The notes under the pieces are model-generated. The model did not search any database. It saw only the letters and a program-made list of their open reading frames with translations, and was not told the DNA's origin. DNA of 64,000 bases from Arthrobacter sp042667405 (GTDB taxonomy: Bacteria; Actinomycetota; Actinomycetes; Actinomycetales; Micrococcaceae): the NCBI RefSeq assembly GCF_042667405.1, contig NZ_JBHVAL010000018.1, positions 1-64,000 of the forward strand. The letters are read 5' to 3'. Every line of letters begins with the position of its first letter. The stretch's first letter is position 1. This document shows positions 48,583 through 57,379 of the stretch, in pieces. The translations under genes were made by a program, and so were the position numbers.

Positions 48583-48783
48583 ATGGCAGGCAGGTTTGAA
48601 ATTCTCGCTGACAACGGTCAGGGGTACCGGTTCCGCCTCACGGCCGCCGATGGGACTGTGGTGGCTGAGTCACCGACATTCCCACACCTCGACGGGGTGG
48701 TGGCCGGCATTGAAGCCGTCCGGGAGAATGCGGCAACGGGGCTGATCGTTGATCGTTCGACGCCGGCACGCAAGGCCGCGTAA
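48583..48783 (+). CDS. YegP-family (DUF1508) small protein
   Basis: A 66-aa single-repeat DUF1508 protein: RFEILADNGQGYRFRLTAAD, GTVVAESPTF, then GIEAVRENA match the YegP repeat. AAGGGGGAAGC precedes the ATG at 48583; an earlier in-frame start is unsupported. Function unknown. Convergent with the NUDIX gene 20 bp away with no obvious terminator. Confidence 0.85.
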   Translation: MAGRFEILADNGQGYRFRLTAADGTVVAESPTFPHLDGVVAGIEAVRENAATGLIVDRSTPARKAA

Positions 48784-48803
48784 CGACCACACCGACGGCG
48801 TCC

Positions 48804-49481
48804 TCAGAGGTCGATGTCGTGGAGTTTGGCCCGATCCCAGGGAACGGTCCAGCCCAGCTCGTCGAAAAGGCCGCTGAGGACCATCCCCGTGAAGCCCCAC
48901 ACCACAACACCGTTGATGGTGAATCCCGGACTCGTGTAGGTACGACCGAAACGGGAGATCGTGGCCGTGACCCGGTTGGCGGGGTCCAGGAGGTCGCGGA
49001 CAGGAACCCGGAAAACCTGGGCGGATTCGGCGTAGTCCACAACGCGGACCGGCGACGGCGCATCCCACCACGCCAACACAGGTGTGACGCGGAAATTGCT
49101 GCGGATGAGTCCAAGCTCGGGGATGACCCCCAGGACGCGCACACCGCTGGCGTCGAGCCCTGTTTCTTCCACGGCTTCACGCAGGGCAGCCGCAACCACG
49201 GACTCGTCCTCGGGGTCCACGCTGCCGCCAGGAAAAGCCACCTGCCCGGGGTGGTCGTCCAGAGTGTGCGCGCGTTCCAGGAGAAGGACGTCAAGGTCGG
49301 CGGGCGCGATCGGGCGGCCTGACTCGGCGGGGACGTCGTCCAGAACGCCAAAGAGCATGAGGACCGCGGCTGCACGGTTGGTCTCAGCCGTGACGGGGAG
49401 CATGTCCCAGAGGGCAGAGTGCTCCTGCTGACCGGCCTGGAACCTTGTCACCAAGGCGGTCAGTTCCTCCAGCGCGGTCAC
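48804..49481 (-). CDS. NUDIX hydrolase, CoA pyrophosphatase type
   Basis: A 225-aa NUDIX protein. The Nudix box runs from FPGGSVDPEDE to REAVEETGL with the metal-binding REAVEE glutamates; the preceding LLLERAHTLDDHPGQVAFPG is the CoA/acyl-CoA diphosphatase (NudL-like) variant. It probably hydrolyses CoA derivatives to 4'-phosphopantetheine and ADP. It overlaps nth by 4 nt; nth and NUDIX genes are also near neighbours in mycobacteria (Rv3674c, Rv3672c). Confidence 0.9.
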   Translation of the reverse strand: MTALEELTALVTRFQAGQQEHSALWDMLPVTAETNRAAAVLMLFGVLDDVPAESGRPIAPADLDVLLLERAHTLDDHPGQVAFPGGSVDPEDESVVAAALREAVEETGLDASGVRVLGVIPELGLIRSNFRVTPVLAWWDAPSPVRVVDYAESAQVFRVPVRDLLDPANRVTATISRFGRTYTSPGFTINGVVVWGFTGMVLSGLFDELGWTVPWDRAKLHDIDL

Positions 49482-50272
49482 CCGGGCCTCCTTTGCGATT
49501 CCATCCGGATTTCGGCGGCGCGGTGTGTTTCGGCCAGCAGCTTTTCCAGCAGTTCCTCATTGCCCGGGGCGAGCTCGTATTTCAGGAGCTTGGCGGCCTT
49601 GACGGGATCCGTTTCGCCTTCCCCGTAGCTTGGGCACAGGCTGGCGACCGGGCATGCGCCACAGGCCGGTTTCCGGGAGTGGCACACCCGGCGCCCGTGG
49701 AACACCACCCGGTGCGAGAGCATGGTCCAGTCCCGAGGCTCAAACAATTCCGCCACATCGAACTCGATCTTCACGGGATCGTCCGAAGTCGTCCACCCAA
49801 ACCTTCGCGCCAAACGGCCAAAGTGCGTATCCACGGTGATGCCCGGAACTCCGAAGGCGTTACCCAGCACCACATTGGCTGTTTTGCGTCCGACGCCGGG
49901 AAGCGTCACCAGGTCTTCGAGCCTGCCCGGGACCTCGCCGTCGTATTCGTCCACCAGCCGGGTGCTGAGCGCCAGGACGTTCCGGGCCTTGGCCCTGAAA
50001 AAGCCCGTGGGCTGAAGAATTGCCTCCAGCTCAGCGGGGTCGGCCTCGGCCATGGCCCGGGCATTGGGGTAGCGGGCAAACAGGATCTTGGTGACCTGGT
50101 TGACCAGCACATCCGTGGTTTGGGCGGACAGGACCGTGGCCACCACCAGTTCGAAAGGATTCGTGAAGTCCAGCTCTGCGTGGGCGTATGGATACTTCTC
50201 CGCGAGAACCCTGTTGATCTTGCGCGCCCGGCGTTTGAGTGCGAGCAACGAACCAGCTTCGGCGATGGCCAC
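49478..50272 (-). CDS. nth: Endonuclease III
   Basis: A 264-aa bifunctional base-excision glycosylase/AP lyase for oxidised pyrimidines. The helix-hairpin-helix is LPGVGRKTANVV with catalytic K130, the acid is D148 (VDTHFGRLARR), and the 4Fe-4S loop is C197-x6-C204-x2-C207-x5-C213. GTG start with GGAAGGGA upstream. The C-terminal about 45 residues extend past the iron-sulfur loop. Confidence 0.96.
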   Translation of the reverse strand: MAIAEAGSLLALKRRARKINRVLAEKYPYAHAELDFTNPFELVVATVLSAQTTDVLVNQVTKILFARYPNARAMAEADPAELEAILQPTGFFRAKARNVLALSTRLVDEYDGEVPGRLEDLVTLPGVGRKTANVVLGNAFGVPGITVDTHFGRLARRFGWTTSDDPVKIEFDVAELFEPRDWTMLSHRVVFHGRRVCHSRKPACGACPVASLCPSYGEGETDPVKAAKLLKYELAPGNEELLEKLLAETHRAAEIRMESQRRPG

Positions 50273-50283
50273 GGCGTCCCTTC

Positions 50284-51627
50284 CTAGCCGCGTTCGATGT
50301 TGCTGAGCTCCCGAAGAACCCCCAGCTTGCCATCGGTGTCCTGGACCAGGAACTCATGGCCCCGGTCTTCGAGTGCGAGCACCCAACCACCGGGTTCGAT
50401 GGTGAAGGACGGGGCGCCCGTGCGCTCGTCATACGTGGTGCGGGGCTGGGCTACGGCGAACCAGAACGCCTCATAATGTGGCGCATCCGATTCCTCGGGG
50501 CGGCTCGCGGGATCCACGGTGGCACCGATGGTGTCGCTGACCCTGCGGGTGTCTCCGGAAACGATCGGGGTAGCCATGGTGGCCGCCCAGGGCTGCTGGG
50601 CAGGCTGTTGGCTTACGGGCTGCTGGGCGTGCTGGGTAGTGGCGGGCTCGGAAGCGGTGGAGGGGGATTCCGCAGGCGCACCGGCGGGCTGCTCGTCCTT
50701 GGCGGAAACCTCCGGCTTAGTCGCCGGTACCGCGGCCGAGGCGCCCGCCCCTGAAACTCCTGCGACGGGTTCCTGGCCGACGGCCGGCTCCCCGAGCGGC
50801 TTGCTGTCCGCAGAATGCACGACGGCGGGGGCTTCCGTTGCCTGCGACGGACCGCTTCCGTACGTGGCCGGCGGGGCAAAGGGGCTGGGTGTGCCCACGC
50901 TGGTGGCACTGACAGCAGCTGCACCCGGCGCCTGCGTGGCGGTGTTCGGCTTGGGCGCTTTGGGGGCCTTCGGGGCTTTGGGAGCGGCAGGCTTGCGGCT
51001 GGGCACAGCTGCCTCGCGGGCAACCACATGGGCCGGAATCTCAGCACGACCCTTGAAATCGGCCGAGAGGAAGGGAAGATGCGGAGCCAGGACGGTCGCA
51101 GCAAGCAAGCCAACCGAACCAACCAGACCCAAAAGGACGCTGCCGTTGAAGGAGTTGGCAATCGTCAGGAAGAACAAGGGGAAAGCAAAGGCCGCCGTGA
51201 CTGAGGCGAACTGGTCAACGGAAAGCGAACCCACTCGGACAATGGTTCCCGGCTGCAGTCGGCGGGCGACGAACAGTGCCACCACGACCAACGGCAGGAT
51301 GATCCCAAGAAGCAGGAAGAACAGGTTTCCGAGGTTCCAGAGGTTGTAGCGGGAGCCGAACATGGGCAACAGCGACGCGACAAACATCAGGAGCGTCGAG
51401 CCAAAGACGGTGAGGTCCCGGATGGTGAAAGGTCCGGCCACGGCGTCGAACTTGGTCGAGCCACTGGGCGTAGCGTCAGTCTTTCCCGAGGCGGCAGGAA
51501 TGCCCTGCGCAGCATTGGCAGCAGCGGGGCTGGCAGCTGCTTTGCCATCTGGTCCAGTGGCCGTTCCAGCCGTGGTGTCCGGTCCCGTCGGCTGTGAGTC
51601 GTGCGGTCCTGGGCTCAGCTGGTTCAT
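50284..51627 (-). CDS. Membrane protein with long Ala/Pro/Thr-rich cytoplasmic region
   Basis: A 447-aa protein of unknown function. Residues 1-60 are disordered; four hydrophobic segments lie at about 70-190 (TLLMFVASLLPMF, NLFFLLLGIILPLVVVALFVA, ASVTAAFAFPLFFLTIA, VLLGLVGSVGLLAATVLA). A low-complexity region rich in Ala, Pro, Lys and Thr follows (KPAAPKAPKAPKAPK) to about 370. A short C-terminal folded domain (EAFWFAVAQPRTTYDERTG, FTIEPGGWVLALEDRGHEFL) looks conserved. It lies 11 bp upstream of nth on the same strand. Confidence 0.7.
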   Translation of the reverse strand: MNQLSPGPHDSQPTGPDTTAGTATGPDGKAAASPAAANAAQGIPAASGKTDATPSGSTKFDAVAGPFTIRDLTVFGSTLLMFVASLLPMFGSRYNLWNLGNLFFLLLGIILPLVVVALFVARRLQPGTIVRVGSLSVDQFASVTAAFAFPLFFLTIANSFNGSVLLGLVGSVGLLAATVLAPHLPFLSADFKGRAEIPAHVVAREAAVPSRKPAAPKAPKAPKAPKPNTATQAPGAAAVSATSVGTPSPFAPPATYGSGPSQATEAPAVVHSADSKPLGEPAVGQEPVAGVSGAGASAAVPATKPEVSAKDEQPAGAPAESPSTASEPATTQHAQQPVSQQPAQQPWAATMATPIVSGDTRRVSDTIGATVDPASRPEESDAPHYEAFWFAVAQPRTTYDERTGAPSFTIEPGGWVLALEDRGHEFLVQDTDGKLGVLRELSNIERG

Positions 51628-52056
51628 GTATTTCTCCTTTGTACGGCGGCGCCTTGGGCAGTCCGGTCCGGTGGTTTCTGCGGGATTCCGCAGGATCGCC
51701 GGACACGCCTGAGGGTGCGTCCCAAGACCTCTTCAGCCTATGCCACCCCCCTGACAGCCTTCTAGCTGAAAACGGTCATACGGCATCGCCCACAGCGAAC
51801 TCCAAGGTTACTTACAGAAAGTAGCCCCGGCTTCGGCCGCCGGGAGCGCTGGGCGCGGACCGCCGTCGTACGTCATGTAAGCGTTTCCCAGCCGCCCGAG
51901 GCGCCATTCGGCGCTAAAAATATGCCGCTCGCTGCCGTGTTTGTGACCACGCACACGTAGGACGTCTCGAGGCGATAGTGTGGAAGGCGGACAGTACTCT
52001 GCGGGGCCTGACGGCGGGCTCCGCGCAGCAAAGATCGATGAATAATGAGGTTCACC
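51628..52056. other. 429-bp divergent intergenic region upstream of acsA
   Basis: No gene or RNA gene recognised. It holds small GC hairpins (for example CCGGCTTCGGCCGCCGG near 51829) and an AAGCGTTT core at 51879-51886 like the centre of the LacI operators, flanked by TGT and CCC. A TGTGAC-CACG-CACA sequence near 51950 weakly recalls Crp/GlxR sites. No convincing -35/-10 pair was found. Confidence 0.5.
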
Positions 52057-54102
52057 ATGTCCCAGGACACCACCGGATCCACGGCCACCGCTGCAGCTTC
52101 ATCGGCTCAGAACGGACAGGCCGCACACGTAGAGGCCCTTGAAAACCTCCTTCACGAGAACCGTAAGTTTGCGCCATCGGCAGAGTTCACCGCCAAAGCC
52201 GTGGCCACAGCTGACGCCTACAAAGAGGCCGAGGCCGACCGTCCCGCATTTTGGGCGAAGCAGGCCCGTGAGCTGCTGACGTGGAGCAAGGACTTCACCG
52301 AAACCCTGGATTGGTCCAACCCGCCCTTCGCCAAGTGGTTTGTCGGCGGCGAAATCAACGCTGCCTACAACGCCCTGGACCGCCACGTCGAAAACGGCCT
52401 GGGCGACCGCGTTGCCATCTACTTCGAGGGCGAACCCGGCGACACCCGCAGCTACACCTACGCGGAGCTGACCGAAGAGGTCAAGAAGGCCGCCAACGCA
52501 TTCGAATCGCTCGGCGTGGCCAAGGGCGACCGCGTCGCCGTGTACCTGCCCATGATTCCCGAGGCCGTCATCACACTCCTCGCCTGTGCCCGCATCGGCG
52601 CCGTGCACTCGGTGGTCTTTGGCGGCTTCTCCGCCGACGCACTGCGCTCCCGCGTCGAGGACGCCGAAGCCAAGCTCGTTGTCACTGCCGATGGCACCTA
52701 CCGCCGCGGCAAGCCCTCCCCCCTGAAGCCCGCCGTGGACGAAGCCCTGTCCAAGGAAGGCCACACCGTCCAGAACGTGGTGGTGGTCAAGCGCAACGGT
52801 GAGGACGTCAACTGGGTTGAGGGCCGCGACCTGTGGTGGGACGACACCGTAGGCGTCGCCGGGACCGAGCACACCGCCGTCGGACATGACTCCGAGCACC
52901 CGCTGTTCATCCTGTACACCTCCGGCACCACCGGAAAGCCCAAGGGCATCCTGCACACCACCGGCGGCTACCTCACCCAGGGCGCCTACACCCACAAGTC
53001 CGTGTTCGACCTCCACCCGCAAACGGATGTGTACTGGTGCACCGCCGACGTCGGTTGGGTCACCGGCCATTCCTACGTCACCTACGCGCCGCTCATCAAC
53101 GGCGCCACCCAGGTCATGTACGAAGGCACCCCCGACTCCCCGCACCAGGGCCGTTGGTGGGAAATCGTGGAGAAGTACAAGGTCTCCATCCTCTACACCG
53201 CACCCACCGCCATCCGCACCTTCATGAAGTGGGGCCGGGACATCCCGGACAAGTACGACCTCTCCTCCATCCGCGTGCTGGGTTCCGTGGGCGAATCCAT
53301 CAACCCCGAGGCGTGGATGTGGTACCGGGACGTCATCGGCGGGAATGCCGGCAAGAACGGCGAGAAGAAGGAACACCCCGCGCCGATCGTGGACACGTGG
53401 TGGCAGACCGAAACGGGCGCTCAGATGATCGCTCCGCTGCCCGGTGTCACTGAAACCAAGCCCGGCTCCGCCCAGGTTCCGCTTCCCGGCATTGCCGTGG
53501 ACGTGGTGGACGAGAACGGTGCTTCGGTGGCCAACGGCGAAGGTGGCTACCTGGTGGTCCGCGAGCCGTGGCCGTCCATGCTCCGCGGCATCTGGGGCGA
53601 CCCCGAGCGTTTCAAGGACACCTACTGGTCCCGCTTCGAGGCCATGTACTTCGCCGGCGACGGCGCCAAGAAGGATGAAGACGGCGATGTGTGGCTCCTG
53701 GGCCGCGTGGATGACGTCATGAACGTCTCCGGCCACCGGCTCTCCACCACGGAGATCGAATCCGCGCTCGTCTCACACCCGTCCGTCGCTGAAGCAGCCG
53801 TGGTTGGTGCCGCCGACGAGACCACCGGGCAGGCCGTCGTCGCGTTCGTCATCCTCCGCGGCGACGCCGTGAACAACGGGGACGAAACCGTGGTGGAACT
53901 GCGCAATCACGTGGGCAAGGAAATCGGCCCGATCGCCAAGCCGAAGCAGCTGCTCATTGTTCCGGAGCTGCCCAAGACACGTTCGGGCAAGATCGTCCGC
54001 CGTCTCCTCAAGGACATCGCAGAAGGCCGCGACACCGGGGATGCCACCACCCTGGCCGACCCCGGCATCATGACCCAGATCGCGGAATCGCTGCGAAAGT
54101 AA
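52057..54102 (+). CDS. acsA: Acetyl-CoA synthetase (AMP-forming)
   Basis: A 681-aa enzyme making acetyl-CoA from acetate, ATP and CoA. Motifs are FGGFSADALRSR, YTSGTTGKPKGILHT (P-loop), VDTWWQTETG, WLLGRVDDVMNVSGHRLST and the A10 motif PKTRSGKIVRR, whose K645 is the lysine controlled by acetylation in this family. TGAGG lies 6-7 bp before the ATG at 52057. The AcuC-like deacetylase in this window is a candidate reactivator. Followed by a strong terminator. Confidence 0.96.
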   Translation: MSQDTTGSTATAAASSAQNGQAAHVEALENLLHENRKFAPSAEFTAKAVATADAYKEAEADRPAFWAKQARELLTWSKDFTETLDWSNPPFAKWFVGGEINAAYNALDRHVENGLGDRVAIYFEGEPGDTRSYTYAELTEEVKKAANAFESLGVAKGDRVAVYLPMIPEAVITLLACARIGAVHSVVFGGFSADALRSRVEDAEAKLVVTADGTYRRGKPSPLKPAVDEALSKEGHTVQNVVVVKRNGEDVNWVEGRDLWWDDTVGVAGTEHTAVGHDSEHPLFILYTSGTTGKPKGILHTTGGYLTQGAYTHKSVFDLHPQTDVYWCTADVGWVTGHSYVTYAPLINGATQVMYEGTPDSPHQGRWWEIVEKYKVSILYTAPTAIRTFMKWGRDIPDKYDLSSIRVLGSVGESINPEAWMWYRDVIGGNAGKNGEKKEHPAPIVDTWWQTETGAQMIAPLPGVTETKPGSAQVPLPGIAVDVVDENGASVANGEGGYLVVREPWPSMLRGIWGDPERFKDTYWSRFEAMYFAGDGAKKDEDGDVWLLGRVDDVMNVSGHRLSTTEIESALVSHPSVAEAAVVGAADETTGQAVVAFVILRGDAVNNGDETVVELRNHVGKEIGPIAKPKQLLIVPELPKTRSGKIVRRLLKDIAEGRDTGDATTLADPGIMTQIAESLRK

Positions 54103-54116
54103 CGTCACCGGGTCCA

Positions 54117-54168
54117 AACGCACGACGACGCCGCTCGCCTCCCGAGGTGAGCGGCGTCGTCGTGCGTT
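54117..54168. terminator. Hairpin terminator of acsA (20-bp perfect arms)
   Basis: AACGCACGACGACGCCGCTC (54117-54136) with exact complement at 54149-54168 and a 12-nt loop, 14 bp past the acsA stop, followed by CTAACG. Confidence 0.88.
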
Positions 54169-54250
54169 CTAACGCGTTTAACCAGTGGCTGCGTCCTAGA
54201 CTGGTGCCAGACCCAGCCCCATGTTTGACGAGGTTCCCAGAAAGGCCCTG

Positions 54251-55048
54251 ATGCTTCAGGCAGCACGCCACTCCGCCATCATCGAAGCCGTCCAGCGCGA
54301 GCGCGTGGTGAGGGTCTCCGACCTCGCACAACTCCTGGGCGTCTCCCCCATGACCGTCCGTCGCGACATCGAGGCCCTTGAGGAAACCGGCCGGGTGGAA
54401 CGCATCCACGGTGGGGCCAAGCTCCCTGGTGACGCCAGCACGCATGAACCCGGCTTCGAGCTGAAGTCCACCCAGCTCCCGGTGGAAAAGCACGCGATCG
54501 CGGTGGAAGCTGCCTCCATGGTCCAGGAGGGCATGGCCATTGGTCTGGGCGCCGGGACCACCACGTGGGCGTTGGCGAAGGAGCTCGTCAACGGTCCCCG
54601 GATCACGGTGGTGACCAACTCGGTGCGGATCGCGGACCTGTTCCACCACGGTGCGTCCTCCGGTCCGGGGCGGTTCGGTTCAACGGTGATTCTGATCGGC
54701 GGCGAGCGCACTCCCTCCGACGCCTTGGTGGGGCCGATTGCCACGGCTTCCTTGAAGCAGCTGCACCTCGATGTCCTCTTCCTGGGTGTGCATGGCATGG
54801 ACGCGCAGGCTGGCTTCACTACCCCCAACCTGCTCGAAGCAGAGACGGACCGCGCCTTCATGTCCTCGGCGCGCAGCACCGTGGTCCTTGCCGATCACAG
54901 CAAGTGGGGTGTGGTGGGGATAGCCTCGATCGCAGCGCTGGAGGAGACTGACGAGCTCATTACGGATTCCTTGCTGGGCGATGACGCGCGCAGGGTGCTG
55001 GAGGAGAACGTGGCGCGGCTGCGGATCGCCGCCGCCGCACCCAACTAG
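54251..55048 (+). CDS. DeoR-family transcriptional regulator
   Basis: A 265-aa regulator. The wHTH is RHSAIIEAVQRERVVRVSDL with the DeoR signature GVSPMTVRRDIEALEE, followed by RIHGGAK; the sugar-phosphate sensing domain carries AIGLGAGTTTWALAKEL, VVTNSVRIA and FLGVHGMDAQAGFT. I prefer the ATG at 54251 because AGAAAGG is 5 bp upstream; an ATG at 54221 would add ten residues. TAGACT at 54197-54202 is the likely -10. The last codons Pro-Asn-stop are supplied by a 66-bp palindromic repeat. The regulated genes are not evident. Confidence 0.88.
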   Translation: MLQAARHSAIIEAVQRERVVRVSDLAQLLGVSPMTVRRDIEALEETGRVERIHGGAKLPGDASTHEPGFELKSTQLPVEKHAIAVEAASMVQEGMAIGLGAGTTTWALAKELVNGPRITVVTNSVRIADLFHHGASSGPGRFGSTVILIGGERTPSDALVGPIATASLKQLHLDVLFLGVHGMDAQAGFTTPNLLEAETDRAFMSSARSTVVLADHSKWGVVGIASIAALEETDELITDSLLGDDARRVLEENVARLRIAAAAPN

Positions 55049-55105
55049 GTGACAGATAACGCTCCAATGACGGCCCATTGCGCCGTTTGCTGTTACTCAG
55101 TTGGG
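55040..55105. repeat. 66-bp palindromic repeat, copy C (contains a stop codon)
   Basis: Same 66-bp family as copies A and B: begins CCCAACTAGGTGACAG and ends CTGTTACTCAGTTGGG. It starts in frame at the penultimate codons of the DeoR gene, so CCC-AAC-TAG encodes its last two residues and stop. Pairing of the arms is weaker in the middle than in copies A and B. Confidence 0.88.
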
Positions 55106-55190
55106 TCTCATACCGGGGGTGGAGGCCGGGGCGCGCAGTTCAACCGGCAGACGGACGCCGCACGGCAGTGCCCTTGGGGATGCTGGATAT

Positions 55191-55940
55191 ATGAACGCCA
55201 TCCTCCACGCCCAGCAACTAACCAAGCATTATCCAGGCAGCTTCGCGCTGGACCGCGTCGACTTCACCGCGAATGCCGGCGAATCCATCGCGATCATCGG
55301 CCCCTCGGGTTCCGGTAAAACGACCCTTCTGCACTGCCTCGCCGGGATACTAAGGCCCGACGCCGGCACGATCACCTTGAGCACTCCTTCGGCACCGCTG
55401 CGTCTGGACACTTTGGGGGACGCAGCGTTGTCCCGACTGCGCCGTGAGGAGTTCGGCTTCGTCTTCCAGCAGGGCATGCTCCTGCCCGAGCTGACCGCCC
55501 TCGAAAACGTCGCTCTGGCACTCATGTTGAACGGCACCGACCGCGCTACGTCCGAGTCCCGCGCTGCGGAGTGGCTCGCAGCATTGGGCTTGGCGGGCAT
55601 GGAACAGCGCAGGCTGGGTGAACTGTCCGGTGGTCAGGTGCAGCGAGTGGCCATCGCCCGCGCGCAGGTAACCGGCGCCAGGGTGGTGTTTGCCGATGAA
55701 CCGACCGGCGCCCTGGATTCAGCAACGTCAACCGAAGTTCTCGACGTCCTGCTTCATTCCGTGGCCGCCAATGGGCGCACGCTCCTGGTCGTCACCCACG
55801 ATCCCAACGTGGCCGCACGCTGCCAACGTGTCGTGGAACTCCGGGACGGCAGGATCGTGGCGGACAGCGCCGGAGTAGTGCCAACCACCACCAGCCCTTC
55901 TCCTGCAACCACCAGCTTCAAAGGCGCCTTCAATGTCTAG
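55191..55940 (+). CDS. ABC transporter ATP-binding protein (MacB/LolD type)
   Basis: A 249-aa ATPase. Walker A is GPSGSGKTTLLH, the Q-loop lies in FGFVFQQGMLL, the signature is LSGGQVQRVAIARA, Walker B is VVFADEPTGALD, and the H-loop is VVTHDPNVAARC. ATG at 55191 follows GGGGATG. It overlaps the permease gene by 8 nt, so the two form an exporter or mechanotransmission system of the FtsX/MacB group. Substrate unknown; such pairs often export antibiotics or peptides. Confidence 0.92.
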   Translation: MNAILHAQQLTKHYPGSFALDRVDFTANAGESIAIIGPSGSGKTTLLHCLAGILRPDAGTITLSTPSAPLRLDTLGDAALSRLRREEFGFVFQQGMLLPELTALENVALALMLNGTDRATSESRAAEWLAALGLAGMEQRRLGELSGGQVQRVAIARAQVTGARVVFADEPTGALDSATSTEVLDVLLHSVAANGRTLLVVTHDPNVAARCQRVVELRDGRIVADSAGVVPTTTSPSPATTSFKGAFNV

Positions 55941-57303
55941 CCTCACCATGGCCCTCCGGCTGACCCCCTATCTGGCGCGAAGCAGTGGGAACAGTTTCCG
56001 GGAAACAGGACTACGCGACGCCGGCCTGCCCATCCTTGCCTTCGGGACAGTGACCGCGCTGCTGCTCACCGTCGCGGGCGGCTCCCAGGTTTTCTGGTCC
56101 TGGACTGACGACATCGCAGGCACCTACCAAGCGTTGGCCGTCGTCGCGATGGTCCTGCTCATCATCCCGCTGCTGACGCTCGGCGCCTCGGCCGCACGAC
56201 TGGCCGCCCGGCGTCGTGATGACCGGCTGGCGTCCCTGCGCTTGCTGGGTGCCAACAGCGCGACCGTCGTCTGGATGACCGTCATTGAATCGACTGTCCT
56301 GGCGGCGGTCGGGGCACTGGCCGGTGCCGGACTGTACGCGTGCGCGGCTCCCTTCCTGGGCTTGATCCAGTTCCGTGGGCAGGCGATCGGCAGCCACGCC
56401 TGGTTGTCCGTCCCGTCCATCCTGGGCTGCATCCTGGCCGTTTGCATCCTGGCGGCGGCGAGCGCCGCGCTTGGGCTGCGGAAGGTTGTGGTGACTCCGT
56501 TGGGCGTCAGGACCCGGCAAACGGCCGACGGCGCGCATTGGGTTCGCGGGCTCATCGCGGCTGTTGTTGTGGTATTGGGAGTTGTGGCGATGGGGATGCT
56601 CAGCAGCTTTGGCGCGTTCATCGTGATCCTCGCCGTCATGGGTGGTTGCTTTGGCCTGGCGCTGTTGGCGCTGAACCTCATGGGCCCGTGGGTCCTGCGC
56701 CTGCGGGCATCGTCCCAGCTCAAACGGGCGAAAAGGCCCGAGCACTTGCTCGCGGCCCGCACTGTGCTGGAGAGTCCCAAGGAATCGTGGCGGCAAGTTG
56801 GGGGCGTCGCGATGACCAGTTTCGTGGGAGTCTTCGTGGGCGTGGGCATGGCTATTGCGGACGCCATGGGTACAGCCGGCGACACCGAAGCTGCACTGCT
56901 GGTTCGGGACATCAATACCGGAGTGATGATTACGCTGCTGGGTTCGTTCCTGATGGTGGCGTGTTCGGCTGGCGTGAACCAAGCTGCCGCAGTGCTGGAC
57001 CGGGCATCGACGCTGGTGGCGCTGGACCGGGTGGGGATGCCGCGGAAACTCATGGTGGCCGCGCGGGTCAAGGCCGTGATGTCGCCACTGTTCCTTGTGG
57101 CGGGGATATCCGCAGCCGCTGCCGCCGTTTTGGTTCTGCCGTTGACGGGAGCGGTGCTGCTGACCCAGCCCGTGGTGTTCCTGACCATCGGCGGGGTGTT
57201 TGCGGCCGGCTTCCTGCTGGTTCGGCTGGCCGTAGCTGCCGGGACAGCGCAGATCGCCCAGGTGCTGGCCCGTCCGGAGCGCTACGCCAGCGTGGACTCG
57301 TAG
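55933..57303 (+). CDS. FtsX-like ABC transporter permease
   Basis: A 456-aa membrane protein with about eight or more hydrophobic segments. It contains two FtsX-like permease units: the first near 60-180 (GASAARLAARRRDDRLASLRLLGANSATV) and the second after about 340 (LDRASTLVALDRVGMPRKLM). It partners the ATPase gene it overlaps. No adjacent two-component system was seen, unlike bacitracin-type exporters. Confidence 0.88.
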   Translation: MSSLTMALRLTPYLARSSGNSFRETGLRDAGLPILAFGTVTALLLTVAGGSQVFWSWTDDIAGTYQALAVVAMVLLIIPLLTLGASAARLAARRRDDRLASLRLLGANSATVVWMTVIESTVLAAVGALAGAGLYACAAPFLGLIQFRGQAIGSHAWLSVPSILGCILAVCILAAASAALGLRKVVVTPLGVRTRQTADGAHWVRGLIAAVVVVLGVVAMGMLSSFGAFIVILAVMGGCFGLALLALNLMGPWVLRLRASSQLKRAKRPEHLLAARTVLESPKESWRQVGGVAMTSFVGVFVGVGMAIADAMGTAGDTEAALLVRDINTGVMITLLGSFLMVACSAGVNQAAAVLDRASTLVALDRVGMPRKLMVAARVKAVMSPLFLVAGISAAAAAVLVLPLTGAVLLTQPVVFLTIGGVFAAGFLLVRLAVAAGTAQIAQVLARPERYASVDS

Positions 57304-57309
57304 AAAGCC

Positions 57310-57372
57310 CCGCCGAGTTGGCATTTGATGACAATGTTGGGCCGACATTGTCATTAAGTGCCACTTCGGCGG
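57310..57372. terminator. Long bidirectional hairpin between convergent genes
   Basis: 63-bp imperfect inverted repeat with 28-nt arms (24 of 28 match), starting CCGCCGAGTTGGCA and ending TGCCACTTCGGCGG, loop of 7 nt. It fills the gap between the permease stop and the lacI stop. Confidence 0.82.
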
Positions 57373-57379
57373 AGAGGGC

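Noticed and set aside
52099..53736. 545-aa minus-strand open frame opposite acsA
   Set aside because: Repetitive Gly/Val/His composition typical of the antisense of a GC-rich gene; acsA on the other strand has every family motif.
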